The notes below the pieces were generated by a model that saw only the letters and a list, made by a program, of their open reading frames with translations, was not told where the DNA came from and searched no databases. Below are positions 27,170-36,543 of a DNA stretch of 64,000 nt, in pieces. The translations under genes were made by a program, and so were the position numbers. Source of the DNA: Bacillota bacterium (GTDB lineage: Bacteria; Bacillota; Clostridia; Oscillospirales; Ruminococcaceae); contig JAEYNX010000025.1 of NCBI GenBank assembly GCA_023412215.1, forward strand, positions 248,001 through 312,000. Reading direction: 5' to 3'. Positions within the stretch are counted from its first letter, which is position 1, and each line of letters starts with the position of its first letter.

Positions 27170-27820
27170 TTATGGTTTCAGCTCCCATTTGCTGTGCTCC
27201 AACTGTTCGGGGGTAAGGTGGGAGGCATCGTTGAGCGTTACAACGAACGGCAGCCCGCTTTCGGTAAAGCGGATGTGCGTCACCGCCGTATTCACGCACA
27301 CCGGCGCGTGATGAATCCCCTCCGGCCCATAACCAAGCGCGTACGCAAGATAGTTTTGCAAGGCGCAGCCGTGCGAAACCACCACCACGCGCCCGCCCTT
27401 GTTCTGCCCCACGATACGGCCGAGCGCTGTTGCCATGCGCTCGTAAACCTGCATCATGCTCTCGCCGCCCGGGGTGGTAAACAGGTGCGGGGTCGTCATA
27501 AAATGCTGCACCTCGTCGGGATACTGCTTGTACAGCTCGGCGAAGGGGATGCCCTCCATCTCACCGACGTCTATCTCGATGATACCCTCGTCAATCACCA
27601 GTTCCCTGCCGTGATGCAGGTTGACGGCCTGCGCCGTCTTTCGGGCGCGCAGCAGGGGGCTCGAGTAAACCCTGTCGAACTCTATATCCTTAAAACGCTT
27701 GGTGAGCTGCACCAGCTGCTTTTCGCCCTCTTCGGTGATATCCGCGTCGGTGCGGCCCTGAAAGGTTCGGGTTTTGTTGCCGCCCGTCTGCGCGTGGCGT
27801 ACCAGATATAGTTCCGTCAT
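27170..27820 (-). CDS. Histidine phosphatase family protein (phosphoglycerate mutase-like)
   Basis: A 216-residue phosphatase with the catalytic LVRHAQT motif at the N-terminus, the second Arg in SSPLLRARKTAQ, the acid in IDVGEMEG and the second His in VVSHGCALQ. It forms a phosphohistidine intermediate. The substrate (a phosphosugar, cobalamin precursor, nucleotide or protein) is not evident. ATGs at 27829 and 27820 are both usable; I take 27820, which places MTELYLVRHAQT at the start and has AAAGG 10 nt upstream. It lies between pyrD and ruvX. Confidence 0.85.
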   Translation of the reverse strand: MTELYLVRHAQTGGNKTRTFQGRTDADITEEGEKQLVQLTKRFKDIEFDRVYSSPLLRARKTAQAVNLHHGRELVIDEGIIEIDVGEMEGIPFAELYKQYPDEVQHFMTTPHLFTTPGGESMMQVYERMATALGRIVGQNKGGRVVVVSHGCALQNYLAYALGYGPEGIHHAPVCVNTAVTHIRFTESGLPFVVTLNDASHLTPEQLEHSKWELKP

Positions 27821-27907
27821 TATCATCATACCTTTCGAAGAATTATTCTATTGGGTGTGGCATAACGGTTCACCCGAAAGGGAAACAATCGTTTGTTTAA
27901 GCTACCG

Positions 27908-28822
27908 CTACCACGGCTGAACCTGCCCTACCATAGAGTTTATATCCTCAATGCCGTTATCGTCAAGATATTTCTCAAGGCCTTTCACAATCTTTACGGG
28001 TGCATAGGGGTCGGTAAAAAGCGCCGCGCCCACCTGCACGGCGGAGGCGCCCGCCAGCATCATCTCGGCGGCATCCTGCCAGGTGGCAATACCGCCCATG
28101 CCCACAACGGGAATCTTCACGCGGCCTGCCACCTGCCACACCATGCGCACCGCCACCGGGAAGATGGCCGGGCCGCTTAGGCCGCCCACGTTATTTCTAA
28201 GGATAGGCCGGCGGGTTTTAAGGTCGATGCGCATACCGAGCAGCGTGTTGATGAGCGACACCGCGTCGGCGCCCTCGGCCTCCACCGCCTGCGCGATGGC
28301 GGCAATATCGGTGACATTGGGGGTGAGCTTGACCATAAGCGGGGTATGCTTGAGCACCGGCCTTACGGCGCGCACCACCGAAGCGGCACTCTCACAGCTG
28401 GTACCAAACGACGCGCCGCCCTCCTTGACGTTGGGGCAGGAGATATTAAGCTCAATCATCTGCACGCCGCTTTCGTCCAGCCGCTCGCAGATACTGCGGT
28501 AATCATCGATTGTGCTGCCCGCGACATTGGCGATGAGCACGGTGTTCTTATCCTTTAAATAGGGCAGCTCATTCTTCAAAAAAGCCTCGACGCCGGGGTT
28601 TTGCAGCCCGACCGAGTTGAGCATGCCGGAGGGGGTCTCCGCCACGCGGGGCGGCGGGTTGCCCATGCGGGGGACGGGGGTCATGCCCTTGAGGGATATG
28701 CCGCCGAGCGCTGAAAGCGGGTAAAGGCACTCGTACTCCCTGCCGAAGCCGTAGGTGCCCGAGGCGGCAATCACGGGGTTTTTAAAGGGTACGCCCGCGA
28801 TGGTTACTGCAAGATTACTCAT
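27908..28822 (-). CDS. pyrD: Dihydroorotate dehydrogenase, class 1B catalytic subunit
   Basis: Oxidises dihydroorotate to orotate with FMN; the class 1B form passes electrons to NAD through PyrK. It has 304 residues, with VTIAGVPFKNPVIAASGTYG at the start, IELNISCPNVKEGG with the catalytic Cys region, KLTPNVTDI for FMN contact, and GMGGIATWQDA plus GASAVQVG for phosphate binding. The ATG at 28822 lies 9 nt after GGAGG and overlaps the end of pyrK by 8 bp, so the two subunits are co-translated. Confidence 0.95.
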   Translation of the reverse strand: MSNLAVTIAGVPFKNPVIAASGTYGFGREYECLYPLSALGGISLKGMTPVPRMGNPPPRVAETPSGMLNSVGLQNPGVEAFLKNELPYLKDKNTVLIANVAGSTIDDYRSICERLDESGVQMIELNISCPNVKEGGASFGTSCESAASVVRAVRPVLKHTPLMVKLTPNVTDIAAIAQAVEAEGADAVSLINTLLGMRIDLKTRRPILRNNVGGLSGPAIFPVAVRMVWQVAGRVKIPVVGMGGIATWQDAAEMMLAGASAVQVGAALFTDPYAPVKIVKGLEKYLDDNGIEDINSMVGQVQPW

Positions 28823-29591
28823 CAAAAACCACCTCCTCGGCCTCAAACACGGGGCCGTTTTTGCACACATGGCTGTAGGACTCTACGCCGTCCTTCTTCG
28901 TTTTGCAGGCGCAGCCAAGGCAGGCGCCCACGCCGCAGGCCATGCGCTCCTCCAGCGAAAGCTGGCAGCGCACCCCCTGCTCCTTCGCAAGGGCGGCTAC
29001 CGCCCTGAGCATCGGCCTTGGGCCGCAGGCGTAGAGGATGTCCGGCTTTTCGGCATGAAGCTGCTCTTTAAGCAGTTCGGTGACAAAGCCCTTGCGCCCC
29101 ATGCTGCCATCGTCGGTGCAAAGATACACCCCGCAACCGCAGGCGGCAAAATCCTGTTGCAGGATTACGGCGCCCCCACTGCGGAAGCCGAGAACGGCGC
29201 GGGCATTACTGCCGTAGTGCTTCGCAACCTCCAAGAGCGGCGGCACGCCGATGCCCCCACCGATGATAGTGGCCTTCTTACCCCGCTCAAGCAAGGTAAA
29301 ACCGTTGCCGATTGGGGCCATAATGTCTATCTCATTCCCTGCTTTAAGCGTCGCCAGTACCTTGGTGCCCTCGCCGCGGATGTCGAATACCACGCGGATA
29401 GCGCCCTCTTGGGGCAGCACCTCGCAGATAGAAATGGGGCGGCGCAGTGAAAAGCCGGGCACGCGCAGGTGGGCAAACTGCCCCGCCTTTGCAAGGGCGG
29501 CTATTTCATTGCAGGCGATCACAAAGCTGTAGGTGGTTTCGGCAATCCGGTCACAGCGTGTAAGCGTGTAGATTCCCTGACGGTAGTTCAT
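28815..29591 (-). CDS. pyrK: Dihydroorotate dehydrogenase electron transfer subunit
   Basis: A FAD and 2Fe-2S protein of 258 residues that links PyrD to NAD. The FAD motif is RRPISICEV, the NAD site IGGGIGVPPLLEVA, and the iron-sulfur ligands lie in ACGVGACLGCACK with the fourth Cys in SHVC. It is separated from carB by 179 bp that contain two terminator-like hairpins, unlike the tight pyrK-pyrD junction. Confidence 0.95.
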   Translation of the reverse strand: MNYRQGIYTLTRCDRIAETTYSFVIACNEIAALAKAGQFAHLRVPGFSLRRPISICEVLPQEGAIRVVFDIRGEGTKVLATLKAGNEIDIMAPIGNGFTLLERGKKATIIGGGIGVPPLLEVAKHYGSNARAVLGFRSGGAVILQQDFAACGCGVYLCTDDGSMGRKGFVTELLKEQLHAEKPDILYACGPRPMLRAVAALAKEQGVRCQLSLEERMACGVGACLGCACKTKKDGVESYSHVCKNGPVFEAEEVVFDE

Positions 29592-29637
29592 CGTTAGTCA
29601 TACCTTTCCGGCTTTATGCATTACGTAAAAATTTTTC

Positions 29638-29664
29638 GCAAAAGGCATAAATGGGCCCTTTTGC
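29638..29664 (-). terminator. Hairpin with T-tract upstream of pyrK
   Basis: An 8-bp stem (29638-29645 with 29657-29664) followed on the minus strand by GAAAAATTTTTACG, 47 bp before the pyrK start. It is the second of two hairpins in the carB-pyrK gap and could attenuate pyrKD. Confidence 0.5.
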
Positions 29665-29736
29665 TCGAAATTTTTCTATATTTCTAATTAAGTATTAGGC
29701 ATAAAGCGTAATTAAAATGCAAGGCCTCTTCGAAAA

Positions 29737-29762
29737 GGCGGGCGGGGTTTGCCCCGCCCGCC
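29737..29762 (-). terminator. GC-rich hairpin just after carB
   Basis: A perfect 11-bp stem (29737-29747 with 29752-29762) and 4-base loop, 8 bp after the carB stop, followed on the minus strand by TTTTCG. Probably an internal terminator of the pyr operon. Confidence 0.7.
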
Positions 29763-29770
29763 GAAAAAAC

Positions 29771-32700
29771 TTAAATCTTCGTAATATCCACCATGTCTAC
29801 GTCGTTGATGGTGCTCTCCATCTCCAGGCAGTCGAGCAGGGCGCGCGCCGTATCGATGGAGGTGAGGCAGGCAATCGAGCGCTCTACCGCCTTACGGCGA
29901 AGCTTTACGCCCTCGTCCTGCGGCTTTCTGCCCTTGGCGGAGGTGGACATTACATAATCTATCTTGCCGCTTTCTAGGAGGGAGATCACGTTGGGCTTCT
30001 CCTCGCCCGCCTTGCGCACGGCGTTGGCCGCCACCATGTTCTGGTTGAGCTTTAATGCGGTGCCCGCCGTGGCGTAGATATCAAACCCAAGCTTGGCAAA
30101 ACGGTCGGCTACCGAGATGACCTCTTCCTTATCGCTATCGCGCACCGAGAAGAGCACGCCGCCGCGGTTTTTCATGTTGTAGCCCGCAGCCACTAGGCCC
30201 TTGAGCAGCGCGTGCTCGAAGGTTTTGGCAATGCCCAGCACCTCGCCGGTGCTCTTCATCTCGGGGCCGAGGTGGGTGTCTACGTCGTGCAGCTTTTCAA
30301 AGCTGAACACCGGCACCTTCACCGCCACATAGTCCGCCGCCGGATAAAGCCCGGTGCCGAGGCCGAAATCGGTGAGGCTTTTGCCCAGCATGATCTGGGT
30401 GGCCATATCCACCATCGGCACGCCGGTTACCTTGCTGATGTAGGGCACGGTACGGGAGGAACGGGGGTTTACCTCGATGACATACACCATGTCGTTGTAC
30501 ACCACATACTGCACGTTCACAAGGCCGATAACCTTCAGCTCGCGCGCCAGCTTGCCGGTGTACTCGATGATGGTGTTTTTAATGCGCCTGGAGAGATGCT
30601 GGCAGGGGTAAACCGAGATCGAGTCGCCCGAATGCACGCCCGCGCGCTCGATGTGCTCCATGATGCCGGGGATGAGGAAGTTTTCGCCGTCGCAGATGGC
30701 GTCTACCTCCACCTCGGTGCCCATCATGTACTTGTCGATGAGCACGGGGTTTTCGAGCTTGGTGGCGGTGATGATATCCATGTACTCCAGAACATCCTTC
30801 TCGCCGTAGGCGATAATCATGTTCTGGCCGCCCAGCACGTAGGAGGGGCGCAGCAGCACGGGATAGCCCAGCTTTCTCGCGGCCTCGGCGGCCTCTTCGG
30901 TGGTGAACACCGTGGTGCCGCGCGGGCGCGGGATGCGGCAGCGCTCGAGCAGCTCGTCGAAGCGTTCTCTGTCCTCCGCGGCGTCGATGCTGTCGGCGCT
31001 GGTGCCGAGGATGCGCACGCCCATATCCTTAAGGTGCTTGGTGAGCTTGATGGCGGTCTGCCCGCCGAACTGCACCACCACCGCCCACGGCTTCTCGGTT
31101 TCGATGATAGAGCGCACGTCCTCGGGGGTCAGCGGGTCGAAGTACAGGCGGTCGGAGGTATCAAAGTCGGTAGAAACGGTCTCGGGATTGTTGTTGACAA
31201 TAATCGCCTCATAGCCCGCTTCTTTAAGCGACCACACACAGTGCACCGAGCAGTAGTCAAACTCAATGCCCTGCCCGATGCGGATTGGCCCCGAACCGAA
31301 TACCAGCACCTTCTTTTTGCCTGACTGGTGCTCCTGCAAAAACTCGGCGGCTTCGTTTTCGTCGTCGTAGGTGGAGTAGAAGTAGGGCGTCTGCGCCGAG
31401 AACTCCGCAGCGCAGGTATCTACCATCTTGTAGGACGCATAGCGCGGCTTCTGTATCTTCTGGCCGGATAGGCGCTCGATGGTTTTATCCAAGAAGCCCA
31501 TATGCTTGGCCTTCAGGTACTTCTCGTCGGTAAGCTCCCCTTCGGCAAGCGCCTGCTCGGCGTCGGCAAGCTTTTTGAGCTTATATAAAAACCAGTTGTC
31601 GATCATCGTGGTCTCGTGTATCCAGTCGATGTCCATGCCGCGCTTGATGGCCTCGAATACCACAAACATGCGCTCGTCGTCGCAGTGGGATACGAGCTCC
31701 GCAATCTCCGCGTCGGTTTTGGAGGCGAGCTTGGGGAGGTTTAGGGTGTCCAGCCCCAGCTCGATCGAGCGCACGGCCTTCATGATGGCCTGCTCGAAGC
31801 TGGTGCCGATGGCCATTACCTCGCCGGTAGCCTTCATCTGGGTGCCGAGGGTGCGCTTGGCGTATACGAACTTGTCAAAGGGCCATTTGGGGAACTTCGC
31901 TACGATATAGTCGAGCGCGGGCTCGAAGCAGGCGCAGGTCTTGCCCGTCACCTCGTTCTTGATCTCGTCGAGGGTGTAGCCGATGGCGATCTTGGAGGCC
32001 ACTTTCGCGATGGGGTAGCCCGTGGCCTTGGAAGCGAGCGCCGAGGAGCGCGATACACGCGGGTTAACCTCGATAACGGCGTACTCAAAGCTGGTGGGGT
32101 GCATGGCGAACTGGCAGTTGCACCCGCCCTCTACCTTGAGCGCCGAGATGATGTTGAGCGAGGCGGTGCGCAGCATCTGGTACTCTTTGTCGGCGAGTGT
32201 CTGCGCGGGGGCAACAACAATCGAGTCGCCGGTGTGCACGCCCACGGGGTCGAAGTTTTCCATCGAGCAGATGGTAATGACGTTATCCTTGCTGTCGCGC
32301 ATTACCTCAAACTCGATCTCCTTCCAGCCCGAGATGCACTTTTCAATGAGCACCTGCGTGATGGGCGAAAGGCGAAGGCCGTTGGTGGCGATTTCGGCAA
32401 GCTCCTCGGGGCTGTAGGCGATGCCGCCGCCCGAACCGCCCAGCGTAAACGCTGGGCGAACGATCACGGGGTAGCCGATCTCTTCGGCAAAGGCAAGCGA
32501 GCCATCCACCGTGGTTTCTACCTTAGAGGGGATAACCGGCTCGCCGATTTCGATCATCGTATCCTTAAACGCCTGACGGTCCTCGGCCTTGTGGATGGTC
32601 TCGGGGTTAGCGCCGAGCAGCTTTACGCCGTTTTCCTCCAAAAAGCCCTCCGCTGCCAGCTGCATCGAGAGGGTGAGGCCGGTCTGCCCGCCGAGGGTGG

Positions 32701-32962
32701 AGAGCACGCTGTCGGGCTTTTCTATTTTTATAATGCGCTTTACCACATCGAGGGTAAGCGGCTCTACGTAGATTTTATCCGCCATCGCCTTGTCGGTCAT
32801 GATGGTGGCGGGGTTGGAGTTGATGAGCACCACCTCAAGCCCCTCGGATTTTAGCGCGCGGCACGCCTGCGTACCCGCATAGTCAAACTCGGCGGCCTGC
32901 CCGATTACAATAGGGCCGGAACCGATGACCAATACCTTTTTGATATCACTGCGTTTTGGCAT
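29771..32962 (-). CDS. carB: Carbamoyl-phosphate synthase large subunit
   Basis: Makes carbamoyl phosphate from bicarbonate, ATP and ammonia passed from CarA. At 1063 residues it is full length, with two homologous ATP-grasp halves: the N-half has GSGPIVIGQAAEFDYAGTQA, the C-half GSGPIRIGQGIEFDYCSVH; FTLGGSGGGIAYSPEEL and VLGGQNMIIAYGE are the matching nucleotide loops, and EVNPRVSRSSALASKATGYP is the conserved carboxylate site. The C-terminal ~140 residues form the allosteric domain. AAGG lies 8 nt before the ATG. Downstream of carA in the pyr operon. Confidence 0.98.
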   Translation of the reverse strand: MPKRSDIKKVLVIGSGPIVIGQAAEFDYAGTQACRALKSEGLEVVLINSNPATIMTDKAMADKIYVEPLTLDVVKRIIKIEKPDSVLSTLGGQTGLTLSMQLAAEGFLEENGVKLLGANPETIHKAEDRQAFKDTMIEIGEPVIPSKVETTVDGSLAFAEEIGYPVIVRPAFTLGGSGGGIAYSPEELAEIATNGLRLSPITQVLIEKCISGWKEIEFEVMRDSKDNVITICSMENFDPVGVHTGDSIVVAPAQTLADKEYQMLRTASLNIISALKVEGGCNCQFAMHPTSFEYAVIEVNPRVSRSSALASKATGYPIAKVASKIAIGYTLDEIKNEVTGKTCACFEPALDYIVAKFPKWPFDKFVYAKRTLGTQMKATGEVMAIGTSFEQAIMKAVRSIELGLDTLNLPKLASKTDAEIAELVSHCDDERMFVVFEAIKRGMDIDWIHETTMIDNWFLYKLKKLADAEQALAEGELTDEKYLKAKHMGFLDKTIERLSGQKIQKPRYASYKMVDTCAAEFSAQTPYFYSTYDDENEAAEFLQEHQSGKKKVLVFGSGPIRIGQGIEFDYCSVHCVWSLKEAGYEAIIVNNNPETVSTDFDTSDRLYFDPLTPEDVRSIIETEKPWAVVVQFGGQTAIKLTKHLKDMGVRILGTSADSIDAAEDRERFDELLERCRIPRPRGTTVFTTEEAAEAARKLGYPVLLRPSYVLGGQNMIIAYGEKDVLEYMDIITATKLENPVLIDKYMMGTEVEVDAICDGENFLIPGIMEHIERAGVHSGDSISVYPCQHLSRRIKNTIIEYTGKLARELKVIGLVNVQYVVYNDMVYVIEVNPRSSRTVPYISKVTGVPMVDMATQIMLGKSLTDFGLGTGLYPAADYVAVKVPVFSFEKLHDVDTHLGPEMKSTGEVLGIAKTFEHALLKGLVAAGYNMKNRGGVLFSVRDSDKEEVISVADRFAKLGFDIYATAGTALKLNQNMVAANAVRKAGEEKPNVISLLESGKIDYVMSTSAKGRKPQDEGVKLRRKAVERSIACLTSIDTARALLDCLEMESTINDVDMVDITKI

Positions 32963-33055
32963 ATTATAAACCTTGCCTTTCCGGCTTTATATTGCCTTCC
33001 GCCCTGAGGCTAAAAAGGCGACCATTCAAAAACGTCTGACAGGTTGCATTCCGTT

Positions 33056-34156
33056 TTAAGTCTTTGATTGTTTCATTAAATCAATAAACCGGTCAAAGAG
33101 ATAGGCCGTATCCATAGGGCCCGCACTCGCTTCCGGGTGGAACTGCACCGTAAAAGCGCGGGTGTTTTTATAAAGAATCCCTTCGCAGGTGTTGTCGTTG
33201 ACATTGATATGGCTCACCGTGCCGACCTCGGGGTTTAAGGTATCGCTGAGCACGGCGTAGCCGTGGTTCTGGCTGGTGATGTAGGTTCTGTCTTTTAACA
33301 GGTCCTTTACCGGCTGGTTGCCGCCGCGGTGGCCGTATTTAAGCTTGCTGGTCTTCGCCCCCTGCGCGAGCGCCAGGAGCTGATGCCCAAGGCAGATGCC
33401 GAAGATGGGCACGCCGGACTGTACAAGCCTTTTTAGATTTTCGATGATCTCGACGTTCTCGGAGGGGTCACCGGGGCCGTTAGTTAACATAATTCCGTCC
33501 GGTTTGAGCGCCAGAATCTCTTCGGCAGCAGTATCACCGGGCACCACCGTCACATCACAGCCGCGCTTTTGCAGCGACTTAAGGATGTTTTCCTTAAAGC
33601 CGAAGTCCATCATCACCACTTTAAAGTCGTGCCGCTCGCCTGCCGCCTCAAACGGTTTTGCGCAGGTTACCTGCTTTACGGCGTCGGCAATCACATAGCT
33701 GCGGATCTGTTTTAAATATTCTTCCTTGTTCGCAGTCACATCCAAGGTGGTGATCATGCCGTTCATTACGCCGCTCTCGCGGATTTTGCGGGTGAGCGCG
33801 CGTGTGTCGACACCGCAGATGCCGATAACGTTCTGCTCTTTTAAAAACTCGTTGATACCCCGCTGGCACCTGAAGTTGGAAGGCTCGTCGCACCACTCGC
33901 GCACGATGTAACCCTTCACCCACGACTTGCCGCTCTCGGAATCGTAGTCGTTTAAGCCGTAGTTGCCGATGAGCGGATAGGTCTGCGTTAAAATCTGCCC
34001 GTAGTAGCTCGGGTCGGTAAGCATCTCCTGATACCCCGTCATGCCCGTGGCAAAAACAATCTCCCCGATGGTGGTGCCCTCGGCACCGAAGCTTTCGCCC
34101 TCTATAACAGAGCCGTCCGCCAAGAGGATAAAGGCCTTTTTGGGTGTACCTGTCAT
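33056..34156 (-). CDS. carA: Carbamoyl-phosphate synthase small (glutaminase) subunit
   Basis: Releases ammonia from glutamine for CarB. It has 366 residues: an N-terminal small-subunit domain (LLADGSVIEGESFG, VFATGMTGYQEMLTDPSYYG) and a C-terminal class I glutaminase domain with the nucleophile Cys in GICLGHQLLALA and the His/Glu pair in FTVQFHPEASAGP. I use ATG 34156; two upstream in-frame ATGs would add up to 12 residues. Confidence 0.96.
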   Translation of the reverse strand: MTGTPKKAFILLADGSVIEGESFGAEGTTIGEIVFATGMTGYQEMLTDPSYYGQILTQTYPLIGNYGLNDYDSESGKSWVKGYIVREWCDEPSNFRCQRGINEFLKEQNVIGICGVDTRALTRKIRESGVMNGMITTLDVTANKEEYLKQIRSYVIADAVKQVTCAKPFEAAGERHDFKVVMMDFGFKENILKSLQKRGCDVTVVPGDTAAEEILALKPDGIMLTNGPGDPSENVEIIENLKRLVQSGVPIFGICLGHQLLALAQGAKTSKLKYGHRGGNQPVKDLLKDRTYITSQNHGYAVLSDTLNPEVGTVSHINVNDNTCEGILYKNTRAFTVQFHPEASAGPMDTAYLFDRFIDLMKQSKT

Positions 34157-34213
34157 ATCCTGTTCCCCCATATTGCACAAAGTATGTTGCATCGAATCTA
34201 TCGCCTAAAGGTT

Positions 34214-35131
34214 TTACCCTCTGTATGCGTTGATCTCATCCCGCATGTGCAGCACTTCGTCTCTGGCTGCCTGCGCAAAATCTTTTTCGTCGTATCCGCC
34301 CTTTTGGTAAGCGCACATAATGGCGCGGGAGGAGTTTACGACGGCGCCAAGGCCGTTTTGGTCAAACGCGCCCGCCACATCCCTGGCGGCACCCCCCTGC
34401 GCCCCGTAGCCCGGCACCAGAAAGAAGGTGTGCGGCAATTTTTGCCGCAGCTGTTTTAGCTGCTCGGGGTAGGTGGCGCCCACCACGGCGCCCACCGAGG
34501 AATACCCGAGCGCGCCCATGGCCTGTGTGCCCCACTGCTCGCACAGCGAGCCCATCTTTTCATACACGGTTTCATCTGCGATGTGCTGGTCCTGCAGCTC
34601 ACCCGAGGAGGGATTGGAGGTTTTTACGAGCACGAAGATGCCTTTGTCACTCTGCTTGCAGAAGCTGAGCAACGGCGCAACGCCGTCGGTGCCGAGGTAG
34701 CCGTTTACAGTGAGCGCGTCGGCGCCGAACGCCGGGAGGGTCTCCTCCTCCACCGCCGTTTCGCCCAAAAAGGCGCGCGCGTAGCACTCCATGGTGGAGC
34801 CGATGTCGTTGCGCTTACCGTCGGCGATTACATACAGCCCCTTGCTCTTAGCGTAGGCTACCGTCTCGTCAAACGCCTTCACGCCCTGCCAGCCGTACAT
34901 CTCGTAATAAGCGCACTGCGGTTTTACGGCGGGTACAATGTCGCAGAGGGCGTCTATCAGCCCCCTGTTAAACTGTAAGAGCGCCTCGGCGGCACCCGCC
35001 AGGGTTTTGCCGTACTGGCTGTAGGCCGCGTTTTTGATATGCTGCGGGATGTAATCAAGCTTTGGGTCGAGCCCCGCCACGGTTACATTGTTGGTTTTTT
35101 GTATCTTTTGTATCAGTGTATCAAACGCCAT
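34214..35131 (-). CDS. pyrF: Orotidine-5'-phosphate decarboxylase (long form)
   Basis: Makes UMP from OMP, the last step of the pathway. At 305 residues it is the long (type 2) form. It has VAGLDPKLDYIP, the catalytic VIADGKRNDIGST (Lys and Asp pair), FVLVKTSNPSSGE and the phosphate site VPGYGAQGG. AAAGGACGTACCA precedes the ATG. Between pyrC (20 bp upstream) and carA. Confidence 0.95.
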   Translation of the reverse strand: MAFDTLIQKIQKTNNVTVAGLDPKLDYIPQHIKNAAYSQYGKTLAGAAEALLQFNRGLIDALCDIVPAVKPQCAYYEMYGWQGVKAFDETVAYAKSKGLYVIADGKRNDIGSTMECYARAFLGETAVEEETLPAFGADALTVNGYLGTDGVAPLLSFCKQSDKGIFVLVKTSNPSSGELQDQHIADETVYEKMGSLCEQWGTQAMGALGYSSVGAVVGATYPEQLKQLRQKLPHTFFLVPGYGAQGGAARDVAGAFDQNGLGAVVNSSRAIMCAYQKGGYDEKDFAQAARDEVLHMRDEINAYRG

Positions 35132-35151
35132 TGGTACGTCCTTTCTGCGGG

Positions 35152-36447
35152 TTACCCTTTAAACACAACCTGCCCGCCCAAGATGGTATATTTCACACGC
35201 CCCGCAAGCCTCCTGCCCGCAAACGGCGTATTCCTTGATTTTGAATAAAAGGTGCCGGGATCTACGGTATATGCCTCATCCGCGTTAAAGAGCACCACGT
35301 CGGCGGGGGAACCCGCCTGAAGCGTACCGCCCGAGATGCCAAGTATCCTCGCGGGGCTCAGCGACATCAGCTCAATGAGCTTGCTGAAAGGTATAACCTC
35401 TTTTTTCACCAAGTAGGTAATGCAGACGGCCAGCGATGTCTCCAGCCCTACCACACCGTTCGGCGCGGTATAAAAATCGGCCTTCTCATGCGGGGCGTGG
35501 GGCGCGTGGTCGGTGGCAATTGCATCGATGGTGCCGTCTCGGATGCCCTCTAAGATCGCCTGCCGGTCGCTTTCACAGCGCAGCGGCGGATTCATGCGAA
35601 GGTTTGCATCCTTGGCAAGCAGCTTTTCCTCGGTGAGCGCGAAGTAGTGCGGGGCGGTCTCGCAGGTCACCTTGGCCCCTCTCATCTTGGCGCTGCGGAT
35701 AATCTCTACCGAGCCTTTGGTGCTTACATGCGCGATGTGAACGCTTGCGCCGATGCTCTCGGCAAGGGCGATTTCGCGCGCCGTAATGCTGTCCTCGCTC
35801 GCGCGGTGCATCCCTTTTACGCCCAGCGCCTCGCTTACCGCGCCCGCGTTGAGAATGCCGCCCGCGATGATGTCAATGTCCTCGCAATGACTGGTTACGG
35901 GCAGATTCCTCTGTGCGCACCGCTCGAGCGCCTTTAGCATCAGCGCGGCGTTTTCCACCGGCTTGCCGTCGTCGCTCACCGCGACGGCGCCCGCTTTTAT
36001 CAGCTCGTCAAAATCAGTAAGCTCCTTCCCCTGCATCCCCTTGGTGATGCAGGCCACGGGGTAAACCCGCGCGCAGCAACCGGCCGCTTGCGATTGAATG
36101 TATCGCAATACCTCGGCGCAATCGACAGGCGGGTTGGTGTTTGGCATACAGGCCACCGCCGTAAAGCCGCCCGCCGCCGCCGCGCGTGTGCCCGAAGCGA
36201 TATCCTCCTTATGGGTAAAGCCCGGGTCGCGCAGGTGTACGTGCATATCGATAAACCCCGGAGCGGCATAGAGGCCGTCTGCGTCGATAACGGCACCAAA
36301 ATTTGAATCGATACCCGCGGAGATTGCCTTGACCTTACCGCCCTCAATCAGGATATCGGCTCTCCCGTCAAGCTGTTGTGAGGGGTCTATAATATGTGCG
36401 CCTTTTATCAGGATGCTGTCTGGTTTAGGGTTTTGAACGGATTGCAT
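35152..36447 (-). CDS. pyrC: Dihydroorotase
   Basis: Cyclises carbamoyl aspartate to dihydroorotate. A 431-residue class I enzyme of the amidohydrolase family with the zinc motif FIDMHVHLRDPGF, the NTNPPVD loop, the metal ligands in TSHCEDIDI and IAHVSTKGS, and the catalytic Asp in AIATDHAPH. AGGTT precedes the ATG. No pyrB precedes it, although dihydroorotase normally follows aspartate transcarbamoylase in such operons. Confidence 0.96.
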   Translation of the reverse strand: MQSVQNPKPDSILIKGAHIIDPSQQLDGRADILIEGGKVKAISAGIDSNFGAVIDADGLYAAPGFIDMHVHLRDPGFTHKEDIASGTRAAAAGGFTAVACMPNTNPPVDCAEVLRYIQSQAAGCCARVYPVACITKGMQGKELTDFDELIKAGAVAVSDDGKPVENAALMLKALERCAQRNLPVTSHCEDIDIIAGGILNAGAVSEALGVKGMHRASEDSITAREIALAESIGASVHIAHVSTKGSVEIIRSAKMRGAKVTCETAPHYFALTEEKLLAKDANLRMNPPLRCESDRQAILEGIRDGTIDAIATDHAPHAPHEKADFYTAPNGVVGLETSLAVCITYLVKKEVIPFSKLIELMSLSPARILGISGGTLQAGSPADVVLFNADEAYTVDPGTFYSKSRNTPFAGRRLAGRVKYTILGGQVVFKG

Positions 36448-36469
36448 GATAACCTCCGCACACTACATA

Positions 36470-36498
36470 ATTATACATTGTTATGCATAATTATTCAA
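36470..36498 (-). promoter_or_regulatory. Possible internal promoter before pyrC
   Basis: In the 96-bp pyrR-pyrC gap, minus-strand TTGAAT (36498-36493) and TATAAT (36475-36470) are 17 bp apart. It would allow pyrC and following genes to be transcribed without passing the pyrR leader. Confidence 0.5.
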
Positions 36499-36543
36499 CA
36501 CTTTTTTGTTTTGTCCTGTGTAAAAATTCATCCGAACACTGTT

